NCBI RefSeq assembly: GCF_004135935.1
Contig: NZ_CP025086.1
Location: 558,001 to 622,000 of the forward strand
Reading direction: 5' to 3'
Length of the DNA: 64,000 nucleotides
Source of the DNA: Methylovirgula ligni
GTDB taxonomy: Bacteria > Pseudomonadota > Alphaproteobacteria > Rhizobiales > Beijerinckiaceae
Part shown: positions 27,934 to 36,168 of the stretch, piece after piece
Layout of the letters: every line of letters starts with the position of its first letter
How positions within the stretch are numbered: position 1 is the first letter of the stretch
The notes under the pieces: generated by a model
Told to the model about the DNA's origin: nothing
Databases searched by the model: none
Seen by the model: the letters and a program-made list of their open reading frames with translations, nothing else
Program-made: the position numbers and the translations under genes

Positions 27934-28545
27934 ATGGCACAACTTCTCTATCTCTCGTCAGGTGCGCAGGAGACGATCGAAAAGATACAATGCTGGTCCA
28001 CGCCAGACGCGCCGATTACGATCGGTAATATTTATAGCGACCTGTTTAAGTCCCTCGATGCCTATGACGCAATCCTGATCGGCATGCACGCCGATCAGCG
28101 CCGGCTCGCAGCGCACACCGGCGAACTCGCGGCCTATCTCGAACGCGGCGGCACGATTGTCGCCAATGGCCATGTCGCCTACCCCTATCTGCCGCAGATT
28201 GCGCCGTTTCAGCCGATCCCCGATTACCGTCGCGACGATCTCATCGTTTACCGAGACTCTCTGCATCCCGTGTGGGACGGCGTAGCGACGGAAGACCTTT
28301 CACAGCGGCGTGGCGTCGCCGGATTTTATGCGCGCGGCTGGCATGCCCCGCCACCTAGCGCGCAGGTAATTCATTCGATCGGGGACGCACGGCGGCCGGT
28401 CGATTTCATGTACCGGGTCGGTAGCGGACGCGTATTGTTCCATGGCGGCAACGAATTGTGGGCCTTCGACGACGGCACCAGCACGGCAGGGCGGCTCGCC
28501 CCGCAATTGTTCGCATGGCTCTCGGCAGGGAAGCGCAATTCATGA
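27934..28545 (+). CDS. Uncharacterised ThuA/GATase-1-fold-like protein A
   Basis: A 203-aa protein without signal peptide. The pattern resembles the flavodoxin-like ThuA/class I glutamine-amidotransferase-like fold: MAQLLYLSSGA, DAYDAILIGMHADQ, LAAYLERGGTIVANG, then GRVLFHGGNELWAFDDGTST and a C-terminal helix. There is no GATase nucleophile elbow; the only cysteine is near the N-terminus (IQCWSTP). It starts 12 bp after the FmdE-like stop and overlaps the next gene by 4 bp. It seems to be a distant paralogue of that next gene. Function unknown; a cytoplasmic step in handling the imported ligand is an inference from context. Confidence 0.6.
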   Translation: MAQLLYLSSGAQETIEKIQCWSTPDAPITIGNIYSDLFKSLDAYDAILIGMHADQRRLAAHTGELAAYLERGGTIVANGHVAYPYLPQIAPFQPIPDYRRDDLIVYRDSLHPVWDGVATEDLSQRRGVAGFYARGWHAPPPSAQVIHSIGDARRPVDFMYRVGSGRVLFHGGNELWAFDDGTSTAGRLAPQLFAWLSAGKRNS

Positions 28546-29192
28546 CTCTTGCCGTACTCGACGGGGGCACTTTCTACCATCACGAGTCGATCCACGGCGC
28601 GCGCTATCGCGACCGCTTCGATCGTGTGATCTACGCGCCCGAGTTGCGCGCCGGCGATCTCGACAATGTTGCAACGCTCATCGTGCCGGACCGAATCGAC
28701 CCGGTGCTATTGCGCGCGCATAGGCCCGTGCTGCTCGATTTTCTCGACCGCAAACGCACGCTCATCGTTCTGGGGCAAACCGAAGCCTATACGTGGGCGC
28801 CCGGTGTGCGCTGGCTGCCACGGCCGATAAATTACTGGTGGTGGCTTGAGAAAGACGCCGTACCGGTGCAGCAACTCGCGAGCCCCGATCACGAACTCTT
28901 TCATTACATGCCATTCGAGGACGCTATCTGGCATTTTCACGGCATTCTTCTGCCGCCGCCGGGGGCAGAAGCCCTGGTCACGGTTCCGGGCGATCCGCAG
29001 CTTGGCGATCCTCCGGGCGCACTCCTTTACGAAGATCGCGTCTCGACGCCGGGACGCCTGCTCGTTTCGACACTCGACCCCTTTTATCACAACGGCAGCC
29101 ATTTCATGGCTGCCGCTACCCGTTTCCTTAAGGGGCTACTCGATTGGGCTAATGCGACCGCCGCTGCTACGTATCAGAAACCTATCTTGTAG
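28542..29192 (+). CDS. Uncharacterised His/Trp-rich ThuA/GATase-1-fold-like protein B
   Basis: About 216 aa from the ATG at 28542, overlapping the previous stop (ATGA). It repeats the layout of protein A: LAVLDGGTFYHHESIHGARY, DNVATLIVPDRIDP, LLDFLDRKRTLIVLGQ, then STPGRLLVSTLDPFYHNGSHF and a C-terminal helix (FLKGLLDWA). It is rich in His and Trp (FHYMPFEDAIWHFHG, PINYWWWLEK) and has no cysteine, so metal or aromatic-ligand binding is possible. It is last in the receptor operon. The gap to the convergent GST gene (29193-29305) shows nothing. Confidence 0.6.
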   Translation: MTLAVLDGGTFYHHESIHGARYRDRFDRVIYAPELRAGDLDNVATLIVPDRIDPVLLRAHRPVLLDFLDRKRTLIVLGQTEAYTWAPGVRWLPRPINYWWWLEKDAVPVQQLASPDHELFHYMPFEDAIWHFHGILLPPPGAEALVTVPGDPQLGDPPGALLYEDRVSTPGRLLVSTLDPFYHNGSHFMAAATRFLKGLLDWANATAAATYQKPIL

Positions 29193-29305
29193 GTGAGACC
29201 ATGGTGGACACGAAGCAAATTGCCCCTATGCCCGCCTTTTGAGGTGAGCCACAGCGTATGCAGCCAGCCTGCATTTCGAATGCACCCCGTGAACCGCGTT
29301 GCGAC

Positions 29306-30004
29306 TCAGAGTCCGCGTTTCACGGCCTCGTGGATCGCCTCGCAATGGCGCACCAAAGCCGGGTGCCCGGAAACAAACTCTTTCAAGGGCGTGTCGATAT
29401 CGTAGAAATGGATATTGGCGACGAAGCCATAAATTGCGGCGTCTACACTGGTTGGCTTAGCCCCATGCACATAGTCGTTGGGCGCGATTAAATCGGCCAG
29501 CACATGGAGATCGGCGAGACCGCGCGCATAGGCGGCATCCGGCTCATATCGGCCTATGCCCTGGAAATAGTACCTCTTCAAATTGAACTCACGCGCCTGA
29601 ACGATGTCATCGTCAGTCAGGTGTGGATGTTCGCGCATAAGCGCCGCGCTGAACGCTGGCCAGTAGCGTTCGTCTTTCCAGCGCGAATAAGACATCACCC
29701 AATAGAGATCGTCCAACAGACGAACGACAAGCAGATTCAAGTCCCGTTGACGGGCATCGAGCGCCGCATCGATCATCAGGCGATATTTGGAAATAAGATG
29801 AGCGATAATGGTATTGCTGTCGCCGATGGTTTCGCCGTCATCGACGATGTAAGGCAATTGCCCGCGTGGAGCATGCGATGCGTCGAAAACGTGCTCGTGC
29901 CTGAAGGGCAAACCCACAAGCCGCAAGAAGGCAAAGACCTTCAACCCGTATCCATTGTTGTCGGCGACGCCGAACAATGTTGGATAGGAATAAAGAACGA
30001 TCAA
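29306..30004 (-). CDS. Glutathione S-transferase/metaxin-like protein
   Basis: About 232 aa. The TTG at 30004 is the likely start (LIVLYSYPTLFGVADNNGYG), with GGGGGA about 10 bp upstream; ATGs at 30058 and 30067 are alternatives. The N-terminal thioredoxin-like half has the cis-Pro and Glu-Ser-like loop of GSTs (GQLPYIVDDGETIGDSNTII), and the helical C-terminal half resembles the Tom37/metaxin type (KPTSVDAAIYGFVANIHF). Substrate unknown. It diverges from the exported methyltransferase gene. Confidence 0.82.
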   Translation of the reverse strand: MIVLYSYPTLFGVADNNGYGLKVFAFLRLVGLPFRHEHVFDASHAPRGQLPYIVDDGETIGDSNTIIAHLISKYRLMIDAALDARQRDLNLLVVRLLDDLYWVMSYSRWKDERYWPAFSAALMREHPHLTDDDIVQAREFNLKRYYFQGIGRYEPDAAYARGLADLHVLADLIAPNDYVHGAKPTSVDAAIYGFVANIHFYDIDTPLKEFVSGHPALVRHCEAIHEAVKRGL

Positions 30005-30074
30005 GATGCGGTGTCCCCCGTCAGCGCCGCGTGCAGTGTAAGGCGCCATAGCGCCCATGTCAGCGAGTGGATAC

Positions 30075-30114
30075 GAATATCGTCGTGTCTCTGCCCGGAA
30101 AGGTGACGATATTC
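30075..30114. promoter_or_regulatory. 10-bp inverted repeat in divergent gap
   Basis: GAATATCGTC (30075-30084) and GACGATATTC (30105-30114) are perfect inverted copies 20 nt apart, in the 249-bp gap between the divergent GST-like and methyltransferase genes. A nested pair GGAAAG / CTTTCC overlaps the right arm. This is a candidate shared operator. Confidence 0.4.
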
Positions 30115-30253
30115 TTTCCGCGGCCGTCGCCTGAGAAATAAAGCGCGATCTTTGCAGACCTTCTTCACAGATTCGCAATTTGCATTATTCTACAAATTTA
30201 GTGGAATACGGAGCCGTCACCTTTCGTCTCAGTGTTCAGGCTGGAGAGATAAA

Positions 30254-31063
30254 TTGCGCCTTACGCCTTTCGCGATCACCTTCGTTCTTTCTCTCGCGCC
30301 CGTCATCGCACAAGCTGACTCTGTCGGCGCGGCGACAGCGGAGAACGCAATCAAAACGGCGGTCGCAAGCCCGCAGCGCAGCCCGAAAAACATCGCGCGC
30401 GATATCTATCGGCACCCCGTCGAGACGCTGACGTTTTTCGGCGTGAAGCCTGACCAGACAGTGGCGGAGATTTGGCCGGGCGGCGGCTGGTACGCCGAGA
30501 TTTTGGCCCCGCTGCTCCGGGATCACGGCAAATATATCGCGGCCGTGCCCCCCGGAAAGGGTCACGATGCGATCGTCGCTCTCTTCGCCAAGGATTCCCC
30601 ACGCTTTGGCAAAGCCATCCTCACGACGCTGCAAGTTGGCAAAGTCTCGGACATCGCGCCGCCGGGAAGCGCGGATGTCGTTCTGACGTTCCGCAACGTC
30701 CATAATTTTCTGAAGGCCGGAGACGCCGCATCGGCGCAATTTTTCGCGGATGCCTACCGGGCGCTGAAGCCCGGTGGCGTGCTGGGCGTGGAAGATCATC
30801 GCCTGCCGGAGGATGCCGCTGGCGGCCTCGAAATCAGCAGCGGCTACATCAAGCGGTCGACTATTATCCGGCTGGCTACGGCTGCGGGGTTCAAGTTCGA
30901 CGGCGAGAGCCCGGTCAACGCCAATCCGAAAGACGACCACAATCATCCGAAAGGCGTTTGGACATTGCCGCCCACCTATGCGTTGGGCAGCGTCGACCAC
31001 GCGCAATATGAAGCGATCGGCGAATCCGACAGGCTCACGCTGCGGTTTGTCAAACCGCGGTGA
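30254..31063 (+). CDS. Exported class I SAM-methyltransferase-fold protein
   Basis: About 269 aa. The TTG at 30254 with GGAGA upstream gives a clean signal peptide (LTPFAITFVLSLAPVIAQA); a longer frame begins at 30152. The body is a class I methyltransferase fold: VAEIWPGGGWYAEILAPLL replaces the usual glycine-rich motif I, and YRALKPGGVLGVEDHRLP corresponds to the post-I region. Secreted members of this family are common in proteobacteria, yet S-adenosylmethionine is cytoplasmic, so the periplasmic ligand is unclear. The gap to the convergent glnT-like gene is only 50 bp. Confidence 0.82.
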   Translation: MRLTPFAITFVLSLAPVIAQADSVGAATAENAIKTAVASPQRSPKNIARDIYRHPVETLTFFGVKPDQTVAEIWPGGGWYAEILAPLLRDHGKYIAAVPPGKGHDAIVALFAKDSPRFGKAILTTLQVGKVSDIAPPGSADVVLTFRNVHNFLKAGDAASAQFFADAYRALKPGGVLGVEDHRLPEDAAGGLEISSGYIKRSTIIRLATAAGFKFDGESPVNANPKDDHNHPKGVWTLPPTYALGSVDHAQYEAIGESDRLTLRFVKPR

Positions 31064-31113
31064 GGGCACGACCGGAGCGTAACCCCGGCCGAAGTGCATC
31101 CCGCCTCGCGGCC

Positions 31114-32415
31114 TCAGCAATCCATTGAGTTATCGCGTTCCCAGTCGCTGAGGTGACGGGTGTATTCCTGCCATTCCTGATGTTTCAGCTTGGCGTAGGA
31201 ATCGACGAAGGAATCACCGAGACCTTCGCGGATGACTTTGGAATTCTCGAAGAGGCGCAGCGCGTCGAGAAGATTTTGCGGCAGCTTCTTGGCGCCGTTG
31301 ACCTTGTGCGGCTCCGCATACATGTCAAAGTCGGAACGCGCGCCGGGATGGCGGTTCGACTTCACGCCGTCGAGACCCGCGACGAGGACCGCCGATTGCA
31401 GCAGGTAGGGATTGGCGGCGCCGTCCGCCAGGCGGAATTCGAAGCGCCCGCTGTCCGGAATGCGGATCATGTGCGTGCGGTTGTTGCCAGTATAAGTGAT
31501 CGAGCTGGGCGACCAGGTCGCGCCCGACAGCGTCCGTGGCGCGCTGAGTCGCTTGTAGGAATTGACCGCGGGATTGGTCAGCGCGCACAAAGCGTCCGCG
31601 TGTTCCATGAGACCGCCGAGAAAGCGATAGCCAAGCTCGGACACGCCAAGTTCGCCGTTCTCGTCCTCGAAAGCATTCTCCTCGCCGCGCCAGAGCGAGA
31701 CATGCGAATGACAACCGGAGCCGGTGAGGTTGAGGAAGGGCTTGGGCATGAAGGTCGCCCGCAACCCGTGCTTTTCCGCCAGCGACTTGACCAGATATTT
31801 GAAGAATGAATGACGATCGGCCGTCTTGAGCGCCTCGTCATATTCCCAGTTCATCTCGAACTGGCCGTTGGCGTCCTCGTGATCGCTTTGATAGGGATTC
31901 CAGCCTAGGCCCTCCATCGCCGCCGAGATTTCCGAGATCACGTCATAGCGGCGCATGAGCGCTTGCTGGTCGTAACAAGACTTCGATTGCTTGTCCGACG
32001 CGTCCGAAATGGCGCCGCCGTCCGGCGTCAGCAGGAAGAACTCGCATTCGACGCCGGCGCGCATCTCATAGCCAAGCTCCTTCGCCCGCGCGGTGAGGCG
32101 TTTCAGCGTATTGCGCGGGGCCTGATCGACCGGCTTGCCTTCCATGTAGAGATCGGCGGCGAGCCAGGCGACTTCAGGCTTCCACGGCAACTGGATAAGG
32201 CTCTCGGGATCGGGGACCGCGAACAGGTCGGGCATGGCGGGCGTCATATCGAGCCAGGTGGCGAAGCCGGCGAAACCCGCGCCCTCTTTCGCCATCTTGT
32301 CGATGGCGCGCGCCGGCACGAGCTTGGCGCGCTGGTGGCCGAAAAGGTCCGTGTAGGACACGAGGAAATTCTTGATTCCGCGCTCCTTGGCGATTCCTGA
32401 AAGCGGTGTTGTCAT
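31114..32415 (-). CDS. glnT: Type III glutamine synthetase-like ligase (GlnT/GmaS)
   Basis: About 433 aa from the ATG at 32415 with AGAGGAAA upstream. ATP-dependent ligation of an amine to glutamate: ammonia for GlnT, methylamine for gamma-glutamylmethylamide synthetase. Catalytic-domain motifs are GVECEFFLLTPDG, FEMNWEYDEALKTADRH, FMPKPFLNLTGSGCHSHVSLW and NRTHMIRIPDSGRFEFRLADG. It ends WERDNSMDC. It is the last gene of a four-gene operon with split glutamate-synthase-like subunits, the arrangement of both glxBCD-glnT and mgsABC-gmaS. The mgdABCD genes that would settle methylamine use are absent nearby, so the amine substrate is left open. Confidence 0.85.
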   Translation of the reverse strand: MTTPLSGIAKERGIKNFLVSYTDLFGHQRAKLVPARAIDKMAKEGAGFAGFATWLDMTPAMPDLFAVPDPESLIQLPWKPEVAWLAADLYMEGKPVDQAPRNTLKRLTARAKELGYEMRAGVECEFFLLTPDGGAISDASDKQSKSCYDQQALMRRYDVISEISAAMEGLGWNPYQSDHEDANGQFEMNWEYDEALKTADRHSFFKYLVKSLAEKHGLRATFMPKPFLNLTGSGCHSHVSLWRGEENAFEDENGELGVSELGYRFLGGLMEHADALCALTNPAVNSYKRLSAPRTLSGATWSPSSITYTGNNRTHMIRIPDSGRFEFRLADGAANPYLLQSAVLVAGLDGVKSNRHPGARSDFDMYAEPHKVNGAKKLPQNLLDALRLFENSKVIREGLGDSFVDSYAKLKHQEWQEYTRHLSDWERDNSMDC

Positions 32416-32480
32416 TATTTGTGTTTCCTCTGGATTTTTATTCGTTGTGATGAAACCGCCGTCCAATCTTGTGTCATGCA

Positions 32481-33815
32481 TCAGCGTTTTTCCGCGCCTG
32501 GTATCCAATTCGTCCCGGCCAACGGCACGCCGGCCATGGCGGCGGCCTCGACGGTGAGGGCGACGAGGTCTTCGGGTTCGAGGTTATGGACGTGGCTTTT
32601 GCCGGCGGCGCGGGCGATCGTCTGGGTTTCGAGCGTCAGCACCGAGAGGAAGTTGGCGAGGCGGCGCCCGGCGCCGATCGGATCGAGCCGTTTGGCGAGA
32701 TCGGGGTCCTGCGTGGTGATGCCGGCGGGATCGCGGCCCTCGTGCCAGTCGTCATAGGCGCCGGCGACCGTGCCCAGCATCTCGTAATCGGATTCCCAAT
32801 GCGGATCGTTGTCGCCGAGCGCGACCAGCGCGGCGGTGCCGATCGAGACCGCGTCGGCCCCGAGCGCGAGCGCCTTGGCGACGTCGGCGCCGTTGCGGAT
32901 GCCGCCGGAGACGATGAGCTGCACCTTGCGGTGCATGCCGAGGTCCTGCAGCGCCTGCACCGCCGGGCGGATCGCCGCCAGCGTCGGGATGCCGACATGC
33001 TCGATGAATACTTCCTGCGTCGCCGCCGTGCCGCCCTGCATGCCGTCGAGGACGATGACATCCGCCCCCGCCTTCACCGCCAGCGCGATATCGTAATAGG
33101 GCCGCGAGGCGCCGACCTTCACATAGATCGGCTTCTCCCAATCGGTGATCTCGCGCAGTTCCTCGATCTTGATCTCGAGATCGTCGGGACCCGTCCAGTC
33201 GGGGTGCCGGCAGGACGAGCGCTGGTCGATCCCCTCCGGCAGCGTGCGCATCTGCGCAACCCGCGGCGAGATCTTCTGGCCGAGCAGCATGCCGCCGCCG
33301 CCGGGCTTGGCGCCCTGTCCGACCACCACCTCGATCGCATCCGCCTTGCGCAGATCGTCCGGGTTCATGCCATAGCGCGAGGGCAGATATTGATAGACGA
33401 GGATATTGGAATGGCCGCGCTCTTCCTGCGTCATGCCGCCGTCGCCGGTCGTCGTCGAGGTGCCGACGAGCGAGGCGCCGCGCCCCAGCGCTTCCTTGGC
33501 CTGCGCCGACAGCGAGCCGAAGCTCATGCCGGCGATGGTGATCGGGATCTTCAGTTCGATCGGCTTCTTGGCGAAGCGGGTGCCGAGCGTCACCGAGGTG
33601 CCGCACTTCTCCCGGTAGCCCTCAAGCGGATAGCGCGACATAGAAGCGCCGAGAAACAGCAGGTCATCGAAATGCGGCAGGTGCCGCTTCGAGCCGCCGC
33701 CGCGGATATCGTAGATGCCGGTCGCCGCGGCGCGGCGGATCTCCGACAGGGTATGGGGATCGAAGGTCGCCGAAAAACGCGGCGTGGTGCGCGGGATCTT
33801 GACTTGCTCGTTCAT
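32481..33815 (-). CDS. glxD: Glutamate synthase-like FMN domain subunit (GlxD/MgsC)
   Basis: 444 aa from the ATG at 33815, overlapping the previous stop; upstream frame is a shadow. It corresponds to the FMN-binding catalytic barrel of glutamate synthase: TIAGMSFGSLSAQAKEALGR, GQGAKPGGGGMLLGQKISP, then VIVLDGMQGGTAATQEVF and LIVSGGIRNGADVAKALALG. In GltB-type enzymes this domain moves electrons through FMN and an Fe-S cluster to make glutamate; in MgsC the product is N-methylglutamate. It acts with the amidotransferase and GXGXG subunits encoded upstream. Confidence 0.88.
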   Translation of the reverse strand: MNEQVKIPRTTPRFSATFDPHTLSEIRRAAATGIYDIRGGGSKRHLPHFDDLLFLGASMSRYPLEGYREKCGTSVTLGTRFAKKPIELKIPITIAGMSFGSLSAQAKEALGRGASLVGTSTTTGDGGMTQEERGHSNILVYQYLPSRYGMNPDDLRKADAIEVVVGQGAKPGGGGMLLGQKISPRVAQMRTLPEGIDQRSSCRHPDWTGPDDLEIKIEELREITDWEKPIYVKVGASRPYYDIALAVKAGADVIVLDGMQGGTAATQEVFIEHVGIPTLAAIRPAVQALQDLGMHRKVQLIVSGGIRNGADVAKALALGADAVSIGTAALVALGDNDPHWESDYEMLGTVAGAYDDWHEGRDPAGITTQDPDLAKRLDPIGAGRRLANFLSVLTLETQTIARAAGKSHVHNLEPEDLVALTVEAAAMAGVPLAGTNWIPGAEKR

Positions 33816-34567
33816 CAATAAGCCCCCGCATTGTCGACATGGAAGTGATAGAGCGTGCGGGCCGAGCCGTAGCGCCGGAACGTGCCGACATCGACCTCGC
33901 CGGCGAGGCCCTGCTGCGCGAGCTTGGCGTAAAGCGCCGCGCGGTGCGCCTCCTCCATCGGCTTCTCGATACAATCGGCGCCAAGGCTGGCGACGCTGCC
34001 GCGCACATAGAGCTGGGCCTCGTAGAGCGAATCGCCGAAGGCTTCGCCGACATCGCCGAACACCGCCAGCGTCCCGGCCTGCGCCATGAAGGCCGACATC
34101 GGCCCGATCGAGCCCTTGACGATGATATCGACGCCCTTCATCGAAATGCCGCAGCGCCCCGAGGCATTGCCGTCGACGATGATGGTGCCGCCATGCGCCG
34201 TCGCCCCGAGCGAATCGCTGGCATTGCCGCGCACATGGATGAGGCCCGACATCATGTTCTCGCCGAGGCCGATGCCGGCGCTGCCGTCGATCAGGATCGT
34301 GGCGTGCTGGTTCATGCCGCCGCAATAATAGCCGACGTCGCCGGCGATCTCGATGGTCACATCGGCATCGACCCCCGCCGCCACCGCATGCACGCCGCGC
34401 GGATTGAGCACCCGCAGCGCCGTCGCATTGCTGCCCGGCGGCAGAGCGCGTGGCAAGTCGTGCAGAAACTGGTTCAGCTCGCGCACCGAACTCGTGTCGA
34501 GATCGATGGTCCGGGCGAAGGCCGTGTCGGCCGTGTCCTTGGTCTGTGTCTGGGATCGGATGTTCAT
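33815..34567 (-). CDS. glxC: Glutamate synthase-like GXGXG domain subunit (GlxC/MgsB)
   Basis: 250 aa starting MNIRSQTQTKDTADTAFART at 34567 and overlapping glxB by ATGA. The right-handed beta-helix of the GltB C-terminal (GXGXG) domain is evident in repeated turns: VTIEIAGDVGYYCGGMNQHA, GSAGIGLGENMMSGLIHVRG, DGNASGRCGISMKGVDIIVK, GTLAVFGDVGEAFGDSLYEA. It is a structural subunit of the split glutamate-synthase-like enzyme. Confidence 0.88.
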   Translation of the reverse strand: MNIRSQTQTKDTADTAFARTIDLDTSSVRELNQFLHDLPRALPPGSNATALRVLNPRGVHAVAAGVDADVTIEIAGDVGYYCGGMNQHATILIDGSAGIGLGENMMSGLIHVRGNASDSLGATAHGGTIIVDGNASGRCGISMKGVDIIVKGSIGPMSAFMAQAGTLAVFGDVGEAFGDSLYEAQLYVRGSVASLGADCIEKPMEEAHRAALYAKLAQQGLAGEVDVGTFRRYGSARTLYHFHVDNAGAY

Positions 34568-35454
34568 GCCGCGCGGTTCCAGAAATAGACGGTGGCGGGA
34601 TTGGGCTCGAAAATGTTCGCGCTCTCGATGCCGGGCAAAGCGCTCAAGGCCCGGTACTCGGTGCCGAAGGCCACATACTGGTCCGTCTCGGCCATCACCG
34701 CGTGCTTGCAGGCGATCGGATCGCGCAGCACGCCGAAGCCGGTGTCGGTGCCGACGACGAAAGTGTAGAAACCGTCGAGGTCCTTCAGCGAGGATTCGAG
34801 CGCCTCGCCGAGGCTGTCGCCCTCCGCCAGCCGCCAGGACAGATAGCCCGCCGCAACCTCGGTGTCGTTCTCGGTCGCAAACGGGATCCCCTCGCGGATC
34901 AGCCGGCGGCGCACCTGATTGTGGTTCGACAGCGAGCCGTTGTGGACGAGGCATTGATCCTTGCCAGTCGAGAACGGATGCGCCCCCGCCGTGGTCACCG
35001 CCGATTCCGTCGCCATGCGCGTATGGCCGATGCCATGCGTGCCGGCCATCTCGGAGAGCTTGAACTGGCTCGCCACATCCGCCGGCAGGCCGACCTCCTT
35101 ATAAAGCTCCATATGCGCGCCGACGGAACTCACCGCCAGCGCCGGCGCCGCCGTCTTGATCTTCTGCAGGATGACATCGAGCTGGTTCGTCGGCACGCTC
35201 ACGACGATATGGCTGCCGCGCCGCGTCAGCCGCGCCCCCGCCCCCAGTGCCGTCTCCAAAGCCGCGAAATCGTCGAACCCGGCCGGCGCCCGCAGCGTCA
35301 CCTTGGTCCGCCCCGCCTCGCCGCCGCCGTACACCGCAAACCCGGCACTGTCAGGTCCGCGCGCCGTCATCGTCTCCAGCATCACCGACAGATGATGCCC
35401 CAGCTCAGACTCAAGCGAGGCATCCTTCAAAAATAACCCAACAATGCCACACAT
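34564..35454 (-). CDS. glxB: Class II glutamine amidotransferase subunit (GlxB/MgsA)
   Basis: 296 aa. The N-terminal nucleophile hydrolase class II amidotransferase domain begins MCGIVGLFLKD, with Cys2 as nucleophile once Met is removed. The glutamine-binding region is seen in GIGHTRMATESAVTTAGAHP and CLVHNGSLSNHNQVRR, followed by FATENDTEVAAGYLSWRL. It releases ammonia or methylamine from glutamine or gamma-glutamylmethylamide for the FMN subunit. First gene of the operon; a strong dyad lies 22 bp upstream. Confidence 0.88.
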   Translation of the reverse strand: MCGIVGLFLKDASLESELGHHLSVMLETMTARGPDSAGFAVYGGGEAGRTKVTLRAPAGFDDFAALETALGAGARLTRRGSHIVVSVPTNQLDVILQKIKTAAPALAVSSVGAHMELYKEVGLPADVASQFKLSEMAGTHGIGHTRMATESAVTTAGAHPFSTGKDQCLVHNGSLSNHNQVRRRLIREGIPFATENDTEVAAGYLSWRLAEGDSLGEALESSLKDLDGFYTFVVGTDTGFGVLRDPIACKHAVMAETDQYVAFGTEYRALSALPGIESANIFEPNPATVYFWNRAA

Positions 35455-35475
35455 CGCGGCCCATCTCCGTCCCGG

Positions 35476-35500
35476 GTTAGTTTCCTATTACGAAACTAAC
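35476..35500 (-). promoter_or_regulatory. Operator-like inverted repeat before glxB
   Basis: GTTAGTTTC (35476-35484) and GAAACTAAC (35492-35500) form a perfect 9-bp inverted repeat with a 7-nt spacer. A further GTTAG half-site lies at 35504-35508. The rest of the 299-bp gap up to 35753 shows only a short palindrome-rich stretch near 35560-35600 and no gene. Confidence 0.6.
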
Positions 35501-35753
35501 CTTAGTTAGAAGAAAATTACAAGCGGGAATTCGACAGCGGCCCGCACAACCAAAAAATCATCTTGAGGATGAGCCTCAGGCTCACCGCGGGAGGCCGCTT
35601 GCGCCGCCCGGCGCTATCTAAAAGAGACTCTCAGAAACAGGGTCAATGATGCCCCTTGGCACCAATCAGCCGCAAAAGGGGGACGTATTCAGCCGCAACA
35701 GCGCGGCTGCCGCGCCATGCGACAATCGGGACTTGTGGGTCTAAGATGGAGGG

Positions 35754-36161
35754 ATGCCGCCGCGTGTTCTTCTCCTCGCGCTTCTCCCGGCGCTCGTCCC
35801 CCTCCTGGCCGGCGCAAGCGCGGAGCCTCGCGCGCGCGGCCTCGACACCCATCAGCGCGACATCATCAAACGTTTCGTGCTGCGTGAGGCGAAAGCCTCG
35901 ATCGTTTCGCCGCATCAGGGCGAGCCGCACGATTTCGCTGGGGCACTCGCCTCGGCGCTACGCGCGGCGGGTGCCTGGGTCGCCGACGATCAACGCAATT
36001 CCGTCGAACCCGGCACGACGGGCCTGACCGTCGCTTACGATCACGGGGTCCCCGCCGATTCCTCGATCTTTCTGGCGTTGCAGCGCGCCGGGCTCAATCC
36101 CAGGGACGAGAACATCCCCGGCGCGCCGGTCGCGACGATCATCGTCGGGCCGCAATCCTGA
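35754..36161 (+). CDS. Small exported hypothetical protein
   Basis: 135 aa with a strong signal peptide (VLLLALLPALVPLLAGASA). The mature part has alternating helix/strand character (GLDTHQRDIIKRFVLREAKA, GALASALRAAGAWVADDQRN, GAPVATIIVGPQS) and no cysteine or recognisable motif. It converges with the GNAT gene 7 bp away. Codon use looks normal for the window, so it is probably real. Function unknown. Confidence 0.65.
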   Translation: MPPRVLLLALLPALVPLLAGASAEPRARGLDTHQRDIIKRFVLREAKASIVSPHQGEPHDFAGALASALRAAGAWVADDQRNSVEPGTTGLTVAYDHGVPADSSIFLALQRAGLNPRDENIPGAPVATIIVGPQS

Positions 36162-36168
36162 TGGGGTT

